A stretch of 64,000 nt of DNA from Prado023 sp963774745 (GTDB lineage: Bacteria; Actinomycetota; Actinomycetes; S36-B12; CAIYMF01). Location: NCBI GenBank assembly GCA_963774745.1, contig CAVZGE010000003.1:310001-374000 (forward strand), given 5' to 3'. Every line of letters starts with the position of its first letter. The stretch's first letter is position 1. A program made the translations under genes and the position numbers. Positions 1 through 8,521 of the stretch are shown here, in pieces. The notes below the pieces were generated by a model. It saw nothing but the letters and a program-made list of their open reading frames with translations, was not told where the DNA came from and ran no database searches.

Positions 1-2
1 CC

Positions 3-1244
3 CGGGGCACGGACCTCGCTGTGCTGCGCCTGGGGACGACCTACGGCGAGCTCGATGCGCGGGGGGTGCGCCCGATCGATCCGGTGGCTGCCCCGGAGGC
101 GCGGGCGGAGATCCTCATCGCGGGAGTCCCGGTCGAGGGGATCGAGACGAACCAGCAGTACCTGCGCGGGAGTCGCTGCCAGGTCGGGCAGACGACCGAC
201 GTCCTCGAGGACGGACTGCTCTGGCGAGCGCTCCAGGGCTCGGACTGCGCCGGGATCCTCGGTGGGTCCCAGGGGTCGGCGGTGTTCAACCCCGCGGGGG
301 AGGCGGTCGCCATGGTCAGCACGACGACCATCGGCTCGACCCAGGGGACCGCGTGCGCCCTGGGACGTGCATGCCAGGTCGCCGACGACGGCGGCATCTC
401 GGTCCAGGAGGACACCAGCTACATGGTGCCCGTTGCGGACCTGGCCGGGTGCTTCCCGGAGGGCACGTTCAGGATCGGCGAGGGCTGCGCCCTGGAGGAT
501 CCGGCGGCCGCGCTCCCGGCCAGGGCGGCCGCGCCGGTCGCCAAGCCGGGGTCGACGGTCGCTGTCCAGCTCGAGGGGGACCTGCCGGCGGGGTTCGCGA
601 CGACTGCCGACATCGAGGTCAAGCAGGGGCCCGTGGGCACGGTCGACTGCACTGCTCCGGACGGTTGGCTGCCCGCTGGCGTTGCGGCTGCCCTTGCGGC
701 CGCCGAGGCCGGCGTGCCCCAGGAGGCCGCACTCCCCACTGGTGGCGGGACGTCGGCGAGTGCGGAGCCTGAGGTGGACGTGTCGGCTGGGGCCAGCGCG
801 GAGGCGTCCCCGAGTCCTGTGGCTGGGGCAGGGCCCGGGTCGGGGGGCGCCGTCCCCACCGATCCGGGGCAGTGGGTGTACCCGGTCATCCTCCCGACCG
901 ACGAGGGCTTCACCCTGGTCTGCGTCGGGTCGGCCGGCCAGCCCACCGAGATCGTGATCGGGGCCGACGGCACCGCGCCCGACCCGGCGACCATCGAGCT
1001 GACCACCACCGGGGTCGAGGGCGGGGTGCAGGTGGAACCGGTCTTCGATCCCCCGGAGCTCAGCCAGTTCCGCTGGGTCAGCGGCCCGGTCGACTCGATC
1101 GACTGCACGACCGCCGAGGGCTACGTCGAGTACCGCCGCGTCCCGGCGACCATCCAGGCCGCCGACCTGCCGAGCATGGTCTGTGTGATCGGCATGGACG
1201 CGGCGGGCAACGAGTCGAAGCCCGCTGCCATCAGGGTGGAGTGA
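3..1244 (+). CDS. Secreted trypsin-like serine protease-fold protein, 5'-truncated by the window edge
   Basis: The reading frame is open from the first codons of the window (RGTDLAVLRLG), so the true start lies upstream and the GTG at 21 is only an internal Val. DLAVLRL is the usual surrounding of the catalytic Asp in chymotrypsin/HtrA-fold proteases. About 85 residues later GGSQGSAVFNPAGEAVAMV matches the active-site strand of that fold (GNSGSPVFN...), but Gln (270-272) stands where the catalytic Ser is expected. The His region is outside the window. After the core comes a Ser/Pro/Ala-rich linker (about residues 240-295) and an Ig-like C-terminal domain. Regularly spaced Cys residues suggest disulfides and export. 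Protease fold fairly sure; activity doubtful. Confidence 0.7.
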   Translation, partial: RGTDLAVLRLGTTYGELDARGVRPIDPVAAPEARAEILIAGVPVEGIETNQQYLRGSRCQVGQTTDVLEDGLLWRALQGSDCAGILGGSQGSAVFNPAGEAVAMVSTTTIGSTQGTACALGRACQVADDGGISVQEDTSYMVPVADLAGCFPEGTFRIGEGCALEDPAAALPARAAAPVAKPGSTVAVQLEGDLPAGFATTADIEVKQGPVGTVDCTAPDGWLPAGVAAALAAAEAGVPQEAALPTGGGTSASAEPEVDVSAGASAEASPSPVAGAGPGSGGAVPTDPGQWVYPVILPTDEGFTLVCVGSAGQPTEIVIGADGTAPDPATIELTTTGVEGGVQVEPVFDPPELSQFRWVSGPVDSIDCTTAEGYVEYRRVPATIQAADLPSMVCVIGMDAAGNESKPAAIRVE

Positions 1245-1364
1245 CGGGGCGTCCGGGCCGCCCCGGCGACCGCACCGGAACCCCGCGAGCGGACGTGGGC
1301 GCGGGGTCGATGTGTCCTGCTCGTCGAGGGGCGCGCCGAGTCGACGGCTGACAGGATGGCCGTC

Positions 1365-2726
1365 ATGAGCGACCCCACCCTCGGCCAGTTCACGTCCGCC
1401 GTTGCCGCTGCCCTGCCGGGCATCCGCGCCGACCTCGAGGATCTCGTCCGGATCCCGAGCGTCAGCCGCGAAGGGGCGACCTCCCCGGATGTCGCGCGTA
1501 GCGCGGAGACTGTCGCAACGCTGCTGGCGGACCTGGGGATGCCCGACGTGCGCGTCCTCGAGGCCGATGACGGGGCTCCGGCCGTGGTCGCGCGGATGCC
1601 GGCCCCGGACGGCGCGCCCACCGTGCTGCTCTACGCCCACCACGACGTGCAGCCCGCCGGCAACCTCGCCGACTGGCACAGCGATCCGTTCGAGCCGGTC
1701 GAGCGTGGCGGCCGGCTCTACGGTCGCGGCGCGGCGGACGACAAGGCCGGCATCATGGCCCACGTCGGGGCGCTGCGAGTGCTGCAGGCGGCCTACCCGG
1801 ACGGGCTGCCGGTCGGCGTGACGGTGTTCGTGGAGGGGGAGGAGGAGGTCGGGTCGCCGACGTTCGGCCCGTTCCTCGAGGAGTACGGCGACCTCCTGGC
1901 CGCCGACGTCGTCGTGATCGCGGACTCGTCGAACTGGGAGGTCGACGTCCCGGGGTTCACCACCTCGCTGCGTGGGCTGGTCGAGGTGTTCGTGGAGGTG
2001 CGCACGCACGCCGGCGAGCAGCACTCGGGCGTGTTCGGCGGGCTGTTCCCGGATGCGCTGACCGCACTCTGCCGCGTGCTGGCCGGGCTGCACGACGCCC
2101 AGGGCCGGGTGGCGGTACCCGGGTTGGTGCACGGACCGGTGCCGACCGTCGACCTCGACGAGGCCGCGCTGCGCGCCGAGGCTGGGGTTCTCGAGGGCGT
2201 GGCCTCGATCGGCGAGGGCACGGCGGCCAACCGCATCTGGTCCATGCCGGCCGTGACCGTGCTGGCCATCGACGCCCCGCGGACCGAGGCCGCGGCCAAC
2301 GTCCTGCTGCCGATCGCGCGCGCGAAGGTCAGCATGCGGATCGCGCCCGGGCAGGACCCCGCCACCGCACAGCGGGCGCTGGCCGACCATCTCGTCGCGA
2401 GCGCCCCGTGGGGGGTGACCGTGACGTGCGTGCCCGGGGCCGCTGGCAACGCCGTGGCGCTGGTGCCCACCGGGCCGCACGCCGACATCGCCCGGGTGGC
2501 GTTCACCGAGGCCTGGGACGGCACCGAGCCGGTGCACATGGGGATCGGCGGGTCGATCCCGTTCATCGCCGACATCGCGGCGAAGTTCCCGGAGGCGACG
2601 ATCCTCGTCGTCGGCCCCGGCGATCCGGCGGCGAGCTGGCACGGACCCGACGAGAGCGTGGACCTCGAGGTGCTGCGCCGGCTCACGCTGGCCGAGGTGC
2701 TGCTGCTGGCGCGTCTGGGGCAGTGA
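1365..2726 (+). CDS. M20/M28-family metallopeptidase (dipeptidase)
   Basis: Cytoplasmic zinc-dependent dipeptidase/deacylase of the M20 family, 453 aa, full length for the family. Visible family signatures are the first metal-binding His in YAHHDVQPAG (residues 92-94), GRGAADDKAG with the bridging Asp, the catalytic/metal-ligand EGEEE (157-161), a metal-ligand Asp in ADSSNW, and the C-terminal HGPDE region. The central dimerisation domain is present. ATG 1365 is preferred over ATG 1356: AGGA lies 8 nt upstream, and the same bases contain CAGGAT 7 nt before the ATG, which would also fit a leaderless -10. Substrate unknown; members cleave dipeptides or N-acyl amino acids. Confidence 0.9.
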   Translation: MSDPTLGQFTSAVAAALPGIRADLEDLVRIPSVSREGATSPDVARSAETVATLLADLGMPDVRVLEADDGAPAVVARMPAPDGAPTVLLYAHHDVQPAGNLADWHSDPFEPVERGGRLYGRGAADDKAGIMAHVGALRVLQAAYPDGLPVGVTVFVEGEEEVGSPTFGPFLEEYGDLLAADVVVIADSSNWEVDVPGFTTSLRGLVEVFVEVRTHAGEQHSGVFGGLFPDALTALCRVLAGLHDAQGRVAVPGLVHGPVPTVDLDEAALRAEAGVLEGVASIGEGTAANRIWSMPAVTVLAIDAPRTEAAANVLLPIARAKVSMRIAPGQDPATAQRALADHLVASAPWGVTVTCVPGAAGNAVALVPTGPHADIARVAFTEAWDGTEPVHMGIGGSIPFIADIAAKFPEATILVVGPGDPAASWHGPDESVDLEVLRRLTLAEVLLLARLGQ

Positions 2727-2810
2727 CGGCCAGTCAGCCCCCTGCGATGTCCACTGACCCGATCGGGTGACGGAGCCTGATCCAGCACCACACGCTCAGT
2801 GACCGAGGGA

Positions 2811-2816
2811 TACCAT
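2811..2816 (+). promoter_or_regulatory. Candidate -10 box TACCAT of the VWA surface-protein gene
   Basis: TACCAT lies 40 bp before the preferred start codon at 2856 and fits the actinobacterial TANNNT -10 pattern. No convincing -35 hexamer is seen. A ribosome-binding site (AGGGG) precedes the ATG, consistent with a short leader. Confidence 0.35.
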
Positions 2817-2855
2817 CAGCGCGTCACATCTGGTGGCAATCGGGCAGGGGATCTC

Positions 2856-5800
2856 ATGCGTGCGCTCACACGACGCTCCAATCGGCGGTCACAGGTGACG
2901 GTGGTCGGGTTGTTGACACTGATGTTGGTGATCAACGGCCCGATGGCCACCGGCCTGTCCATGACCGACACCCCCGAGCCGGAGCCGGCGGTCACCCAGC
3001 CGGTCGAGCCGACCCCCGAGGCAGCCGCCGCGGAGGTCGACGTCCCCGACGTCCCCGAGGCGCCCGCCGACCCGGCTGCCGGATCGATCGAGCCTGACCC
3101 GACGGGGTCCACCGCCGACGACGGCCAGGCCCCGATGGTCGACCCGGTCGAGGATGTCGACGAGTCCACCGCCCCGCAGGACCAGGCCCCGATGGTCGAC
3201 CCGGTCGAGGACGAGGTGGCCACCGATGCCACGGATGAGCCCTCCGCAGGTGCCGAGATCGATGACTTGTCCGTGCCGGCGGTGGAGGCCGACTCCGCGG
3301 CGGTGACCGCGCCCATCGGGATCATGCCGTTGGCCGTACCGCCCGCCACCGGCAACGACGCCGTGATCACGGTGAAGGTCGGCGGCGACCGTGTCGGCCA
3401 GACCGCGGTTGATGGGCTCGGCGGGGTCAGGTTGCAGCTGTACGACGGCGCAGATGGCGGGCCCACGACTCCAGTGGGTGACGCGTGGGCCACATGCACC
3501 TCCGACAGTGACGGGGACTGCAGCTTCGTCGTGCCCGAGACCCAGCAGCGCGGGGCGAACCGCGACCGACGGTTCTGGGTCGTGCGGACCGGCACCCCGT
3601 CGGGATGGTTCAGCCTCAACCCGGACACGTTGAAGACCGGACCCTCCTTCCAGAACACGCCCTACCGGTTCCGGACCGACGACGAGCTCCGCCGGGGTGA
3701 GACATACAGCTCCACATCCGACTTCATGGTGGGCACTGGCGACTCCAACCGGGCTGCCTCCGGGGGCATCTGGCAGGTGTCGCGCAACAACCCGGTGTTC
3801 CCGGCCAAGTGCGGCCTGAACGTGGCCCTGGTCCTCGACCTCTCGGGCTCGGTCGGGTCGGCGCTGCCGGACCTGCAGGCGGCAGCGCGCACCTTCACGA
3901 ACTCCCTGGTCGGCACCCCCTCGCAGGTTGCGTTGTTCACCTTCGCATCCAGCGCCCCCGCCAACACCACCAACAACCAGAACCGGCCGCTCACCTCGGT
4001 CTCCCTGCAGTCCGGCGCGGACACCGTCAACGGATGGATCAACGGGACCACCTCGGGCGGTGGCACGAACTGGGACCGAGCCTTCTCCCAGGTCGCGGCC
4101 AGCACATCGGCGTTCGACATCGCCGTCGTCATCACCGACGGGAACCCGACCTTCTACCAGAACGCGCAGGGCCCGGGCGACTTCACCCGCTTCCGCGAGA
4201 TGGAGAACGGCATCTTCTCGGCCAACGCCGTCAAGGCCGGCGGCACCCGGATGATCGCCTTCGGCGTGGGCGCCGGCGTGAGCGGGAACCCCGCCAACCT
4301 GCAGGCCATCTCCGGCACGACGGCGGGCAGCGACTACTACCAGACGACCGACTACGCACAGGCCGGACAGGCCCTGCGCGAGCTCGCGCTGGGCAACTGC
4401 AAGGGCACCATCACGGTGGTCAAGCAGGTGCTGCCCCCCGGCCTCGCGGACCTGAGCGGTGGCACTCCTGCCGGCGGCTGGACGTTCACGACCCAGGGCA
4501 GCACGAGCGTCACCGTCGCGCCCCAGTCCGGGACGACGGCCGACGACACTGGTGCGGTGAGCTTCGACCTCACCTTCGGCCAGGGGACGTCCAGCGGTCC
4601 GATCACCGTCACCGAGACCATCCAGAGCGGCTACACGCTGGTGCCGCAGGCCGGCCTGAACGCGACCTGCCGACGACTGGACACATCGGCGCCGGTCACC
4701 GTCACCAACAGCGGTGGCTCCGGCTTCCTGGTGCAGGGTCAGCGAGACTTCCCGATCAGCTGCCTGGTGTACAACCGGGCGCCCTCGCCAACCGCGTCAG
4801 TGGTCGTGAACAAGTCGTGGGTCGTGAACGGGGTCACCTATCCCGAGGGCCAGCAGCCGGAGGGGCTCGAGGCCACCCTCCTCGTCGACGGCACGCAGCT
4901 CGGTTGGGGCGTGCGCCGCGGCGGCTACGAGCGGGGCGATCAGGTGACGATCGACGAGAGCGTGAGGATCGAGCGCGGCCAGTGCCTCCTGACCTCGAGC
5001 CGGGTCACCGCCGCCAACGGGGCGACGGTGGACCTGGGACTGCCCTACACCGCCACGCTCGCGGCTGGCGACAACACCTACGGGATCACGAACACCGTGG
5101 ACTGCCCCACGCGGCTGACCCTGGCCAAGACAGTGGTGGGCGGGAATGCGGACCCCGCCAGCTGGAACCTGTCCGCGACCTCGTCTCCGGCGACCGGGGA
5201 CCCCACCGGACCCGTGCTCCCGGGTCCGAGTGGGACGACCGGCGTGAGCGCCCCGGTCACCCCTGATGCTCGGTACGCCCTGTCCGAGTCCGGCGGGGAC
5301 CCGCTCTACGTGCAACGTGTTGGACTCGGCTACGACCCGGCGAACCAGGTGCCCGGCTCGACGGTCAGTTGGACCTGCCAGGAGGTGGACGGCAACGGTG
5401 TCGTCATCCCCGGATTCGCCGATGGACTCAACGGTGGCGTGCGCGTCCCGTTGGGCTTCTCCGTCCGGTGCACCGCGCTCAACGAGACCGCGAGCCTGAC
5501 CTTGGTCAAGGAGGTCGTCGGCGGCGGTGCCCAGCCCTCGGACTGGCGCCTGACCGCGACCCCGACGGGCACGCCGCCGCAGGGTGTCAACCCGGTCAGT
5601 GTCACCGGGGCGTCCCAGGCCGACGCAGTCGCGTTCAACGTCCGTCCGGGGCAGGAGTACCGGCTGACGGAGGTCGGGAAGGACGGATTCACCCTGACCG
5701 GTATCCGGTGCGTCGAAGCGGGGCTCCCCAGGCCCTCGGTCGGGGACTCGATCATCCTCGCCGCCGGTGCTGAGATGACGTGCACGTTCACCAACACGCG

Positions 5801-7334
5801 GGACACGGCCAGCGTGGAGGTGACGAAGGTGTTCGCCAAGCCGGCGGACCTGACGTTGTCGTCGGGGTTCAAGTTCGTGATCCCGGTCGACTGCACCGTG
5901 GACATGTTCGATCAGGTGGTGGAGTTCACGGCAGCGGACATCACGGCGAATCCGCAGGCCCTGACCAGGACGATCAACGACGTTCCCACGGGCACGGTGT
6001 GCACGGTCACCGAGACCGCCCCGGTGGTGCAGCCCGGGTGGACCTGGGGTGCACCGTCGTTCGATCCGGAGAACGCGACCCAGGACGCGGCCGTGGTCAC
6101 GGTGACCAAGGGCCAGACGGTTGCGGCGACGGTGACCAACACGATCAGCCGCAACCAGCACCAGGTGACCCTGCAGAAGGCGTGGGTCAACGCTCGGGGT
6201 GGCGACACCGCGGCCCTGACGATCGCGGGCGGTCTGCGCGACAGCGGCCAGCCGACCGCCACATCGACGGCCACTGGCGCGACCGGCACGGTCCTGGACA
6301 GCACGAACGTCGCCACCGCGACGGTCCGGGTCGGCGACACGGTGACGGTGACCGAGGTCCTCGGTGCTGGAAACGCCAGCAAGTACGGCTCGACGCTGGC
6401 CTGCACGTCGGGCAACGTGACGGTCACGGTCGATGACAGGGGCAGCTTCCAGATGCCCGACGCACCCGTGAGCTGCACCTTCACCAATGACCGCTCGGTG
6501 GCGGTTCCGACCCAGCCGACGGTCACCGCCGAGATCTGCGACCCGAGTGTGCCGGGTGCACAGCTTCCCGGCTCGATCACCATTCCAGCGAACCCCGACT
6601 ACGCGTACTTCATCGATGGCGCGGCCACAGCGGCGGGCACGTACCCGAAGCCCGCCGGCAGCTACAAGGTGGTCGCCCAGTTGATCGTGACCGCTCCAGC
6701 GGCGGCCGCAGGGTTCGGTGGGGTGCAGCAGCTCGCCGCCCAGGACCTCTACACGTGGACGGTGCTGGTCCCCGGTTCGCCGGTGTGTCCGGTCCTGGTC
6801 AAGGAGTCCAGCCCGGCAACGGGCCAGCCCGTGGTCACCGGCCAGACGGTCGGCTACTCGATCACCGTCAGGAACGGTGGCGACACGGCAGTCGTCGGCG
6901 AGACGCTCGTCGATACCCTGCCGACCGGCGTCGAGCTGATCTCGGGCTCGATCAACCCGAGCAATGGCGTCTACAACGCTGCCGCCCGGACGATCACCTG
7001 GAAGCTCGACCTCGCGGCAGCCTCGGGGACCACTCCGGCCACGGCCACGTTCACCTATCAGGTGACCGTCACCAGGACCTCGGGGTCCATCGTGAACTCG
7101 GTCAGCTGGGTCGAGCGCAGCCTCACGGCAAGCACGACCCACCCGGTCACGCAGGGCACTGTCGGCGGAATCGAGGAGACCCCGGACGAGCCGGACAATG
7201 CGGTCGGTGGGTCCGAGGATCTGCCCACGACTGGTGCGGACGACGCAGTCAGCGTGGCGGGCATCGGCCTGCTGGCGATGGTCCTCGGCGGGTTGATGGT
7301 TGGTCTCGGCCGCCGTCGCCGTGGACAGGGGTGA
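2856..7334 (+). CDS. LPXTG cell-wall-anchored VWA-domain surface protein with DUF5979-like repeats
   Basis: Large exported wall protein, 1492 aa from ATG 2856. This start gives a good AGGGG ribosome-binding site and places a basic n-region and hydrophobic core (VTVVGLLTLMLVINGP) at the N terminus; the upstream GTG 2799 has neither. Order: signal peptide; acidic Pro/Glu/Asp-rich stretch (about 35-170); SpaA/Cna-type region; von Willebrand A domain with MIDAS DLSGS at 328-332 and ITDGNP further on; several beta-sandwich repeats of DUF5979/SpaA type (each around LAKTVVGG, LVKEVVGG or VTKVFAKP); a DUF11 domain (SYSITVRNGGDTAVVGETL); LPTTG at 1456-1460, a hydrophobic segment and RRRR tail. Probably an adhesin or pilus-like tip protein attached by sortase. 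No sortase gene lies in the window. Confidence 0.85.
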   Translation: MRALTRRSNRRSQVTVVGLLTLMLVINGPMATGLSMTDTPEPEPAVTQPVEPTPEAAAAEVDVPDVPEAPADPAAGSIEPDPTGSTADDGQAPMVDPVEDVDESTAPQDQAPMVDPVEDEVATDATDEPSAGAEIDDLSVPAVEADSAAVTAPIGIMPLAVPPATGNDAVITVKVGGDRVGQTAVDGLGGVRLQLYDGADGGPTTPVGDAWATCTSDSDGDCSFVVPETQQRGANRDRRFWVVRTGTPSGWFSLNPDTLKTGPSFQNTPYRFRTDDELRRGETYSSTSDFMVGTGDSNRAASGGIWQVSRNNPVFPAKCGLNVALVLDLSGSVGSALPDLQAAARTFTNSLVGTPSQVALFTFASSAPANTTNNQNRPLTSVSLQSGADTVNGWINGTTSGGGTNWDRAFSQVAASTSAFDIAVVITDGNPTFYQNAQGPGDFTRFREMENGIFSANAVKAGGTRMIAFGVGAGVSGNPANLQAISGTTAGSDYYQTTDYAQAGQALRELALGNCKGTITVVKQVLPPGLADLSGGTPAGGWTFTTQGSTSVTVAPQSGTTADDTGAVSFDLTFGQGTSSGPITVTETIQSGYTLVPQAGLNATCRRLDTSAPVTVTNSGGSGFLVQGQRDFPISCLVYNRAPSPTASVVVNKSWVVNGVTYPEGQQPEGLEATLLVDGTQLGWGVRRGGYERGDQVTIDESVRIERGQCLLTSSRVTAANGATVDLGLPYTATLAAGDNTYGITNTVDCPTRLTLAKTVVGGNADPASWNLSATSSPATGDPTGPVLPGPSGTTGVSAPVTPDARYALSESGGDPLYVQRVGLGYDPANQVPGSTVSWTCQEVDGNGVVIPGFADGLNGGVRVPLGFSVRCTALNETASLTLVKEVVGGGAQPSDWRLTATPTGTPPQGVNPVSVTGASQADAVAFNVRPGQEYRLTEVGKDGFTLTGIRCVEAGLPRPSVGDSIILAAGAEMTCTFTNTRDTASVEVTKVFAKPADLTLSSGFKFVIPVDCTVDMFDQVVEFTAADITANPQALTRTINDVPTGTVCTVTETAPVVQPGWTWGAPSFDPENATQDAAVVTVTKGQTVAATVTNTISRNQHQVTLQKAWVNARGGDTAALTIAGGLRDSGQPTATSTATGATGTVLDSTNVATATVRVGDTVTVTEVLGAGNASKYGSTLACTSGNVTVTVDDRGSFQMPDAPVSCTFTNDRSVAVPTQPTVTAEICDPSVPGAQLPGSITIPANPDYAYFIDGAATAAGTYPKPAGSYKVVAQLIVTAPAAAAGFGGVQQLAAQDLYTWTVLVPGSPVCPVLVKESSPATGQPVVTGQTVGYSITVRNGGDTAVVGETLVDTLPTGVELISGSINPSNGVYNAAARTITWKLDLAAASGTTPATATFTYQVTVTRTSGSIVNSVSWVERSLTASTTHPVTQGTVGGIEETPDEPDNAVGGSEDLPTTGADDAVSVAGIGLLAMVLGGLMVGLGRRRRGQG
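3122..3212 (+). repeat. Two-copy direct repeat in the acidic N-terminal region of the LPXTG protein
   Basis: Copies of about 34 bp at 3122-3155 and 3179-3212 both encode QAPMVDPVED and differ at few bases. The 57-bp period is in frame, so copy-number change by recombination would keep the protein intact. Confidence 0.7.
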
Positions 7335-7361
7335 CCTTCTCGCTCGGGTGACCCCGGACGG

Positions 7362-7377
7362 CCGGGCAGGTGCCCGG
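7362..7377. terminator. Short G+C-rich hairpin between convergent genes
   Basis: CCGGGC, loop AGGT, GCCCGG: a perfect 6-bp stem 28 bp after the LPXTG gene stop and before the convergent end of the transporter gene. No T-run follows. Weak candidate terminator. Confidence 0.35.
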
Positions 7378-7456
7378 GCGCCCGGTCCCGACGAGGGGCC
7401 GGGCTCGGGGGTGCCCGGTACCGCCTCGCGGCGCCCCCGGACGCGGCGCCCGTCCG

Positions 7457-8263
7457 TCAGCCCGCGGCCGGGCTGGTCCGCCGCGCGGTGTAGAGCCACG
7501 CGTACGGCAGGCCGATGAGCAGTGCCCCGCCGACCCAGTTGCCCAGGGTCGCCGGGATCAGGTTGGCCGTCAGGAACTGGGTGACCGTGATGTCCGCCCC
7601 GCTGAGCATGGCCGCCGGGATGAAGAACAGGTTGGCGATGCTGTGCTCGGTCCCCAGCGCCACGAACGCCATCACCGGGAACCAGATCCCGAGGATCTTG
7701 CCGGTCGTGGACCGTGACGAGTAGGCCTGCCACGCTGCGACGCACACCAGCATGTTGGCCAGGATGCCCTTGCTGAACACCTCGATCCAGCTGTGCGAGA
7801 CCTTGCCGTCGGCCAGGGCCAGGAGGTAGGCCGTCCACGGCTCGTCGGCGCCCAGGAGCCCGCCGGACCACCCCAGCAGCGCGAGGCCCACCGCGCCGAC
7901 GGCGTTCGCGAGGTAGGCCACCACCAGCAGTCGCAGCATCGCCGAGCCGGACACCCGACGGCGGTGCCACGGCACCATCTGCGTGGCGCAGTCGGACGTG
8001 AACAGCCCCGCCCCGGTGAGCATGACCGCGATGAACCCCACGGGGAACACCGCGCCCATCACCAGCCGCGCGAGCCCTGGGTCGGTGGCCACCAGCTCGG
8101 TCGACCCGCCCGCCACGACGATGGCCAGCAGCGCACCCACAGCGATGAACATCCCACCGATCACGGACATCACGGCCAGCTTCGAGTTCGGCAGCGCGGA
8201 CTTGGTGACGGCGGCCTCGTCGATCGTGTCGACGGTTGCGGCCGGCGAGCGGGCTTCAGACAC
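7457..8263 (-). CDS. Formate/nitrite transporter family protein (FocA/NirC type)
   Basis: Inner-membrane channel of the FNT family, 268 aa with about six hydrophobic helices, which carries formate, nitrite or similar small anions. Family-like features are KLAVMSVIGGMFIAVGALLA in the first helix, GLFTSDCATQMVP after the second, and LGTEHSIANLFFIPAAM, the conserved EHSIANMF-type segment before helix five. GTG 8263 is chosen because GGGAG lies about 10 nt upstream and the length fits the family; the frame extends to TTG 8359, but that adds an unconserved basic tail next to the tRNA gene. It converges on the LPXTG gene. Substrate cannot be fixed from sequence. Confidence 0.85.
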   Translation of the reverse strand: MSEARSPAATVDTIDEAAVTKSALPNSKLAVMSVIGGMFIAVGALLAIVVAGGSTELVATDPGLARLVMGAVFPVGFIAVMLTGAGLFTSDCATQMVPWHRRRVSGSAMLRLLVVAYLANAVGAVGLALLGWSGGLLGADEPWTAYLLALADGKVSHSWIEVFSKGILANMLVCVAAWQAYSSRSTTGKILGIWFPVMAFVALGTEHSIANLFFIPAAMLSGADITVTQFLTANLIPATLGNWVGGALLIGLPYAWLYTARRTSPAAG

Positions 8264-8372
8264 GGGCGAGACGCTCCCTGTGAGGATCCGGGTGACCTCC
8301 GCGGTCCCCGCGCGGCGCGGCGTCCTCGGCACCCCAGGCGCCGCGCCCGCCGACGACAACGCGCGAACTGGG

Positions 8373-8444
8373 TGCCCCCGGCAGGATTCGAACCTGCGCG
8401 CATGCCTCCGGAGGGCACCGCTCTATCCCCTGAGCTACGGGGGC
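8373..8444 (-). tRNA. tRNA-Arg (anticodon CCG)
   Basis: A full cloverleaf reads on the minus strand: acceptor GCCCCCG pairing with CGGGGGC, D-arm GCTCAGGGGATAGAGC, anticodon arm GTGCC-CTCCGGA-GGCAT with anticodon CCG, T-arm GCAGGTTCGAATCCTGC and discriminator A. Length is 72 nt without CCA; the encoded 3' end does not supply CCA. It reads codon CGG and lies 77 bp from, and divergent to, the arginyl-tRNA synthetase gene. Confidence 0.95.
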
Positions 8445-8509
8445 CAGGGCATCGCCCATCCTACCGACCACCCCCCGCGCCCCCAAATCTGCGCCGATGC
8501 CCACCGCAC

Positions 8510-8515
8510 TACGAT
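8510..8515 (+). promoter_or_regulatory. -10 box TACGAT of argS, leaderless spacing
   Basis: TACGAT ends 6 nt before the argS ATG at 8522 and no Shine-Dalgarno sequence is present. This spacing would place the transcript start at or next to the start codon. Confidence 0.55.
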
Positions 8516-8521
8516 TGCGCC

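Noticed and set aside
21..23. GTG at 21 as the start of the first gene
   Set aside because: Conserved protease sequence (GTDLA) precedes it in frame, so the gene begins outside the window.
4797..7970. 1057-codon open frame on the minus strand across the LPXTG gene
   Set aside because: No family resemblance and a composition typical of antisense frames in high-G+C DNA (His/Arg/Gly/Asp-rich). It lies opposite a clear coding gene.
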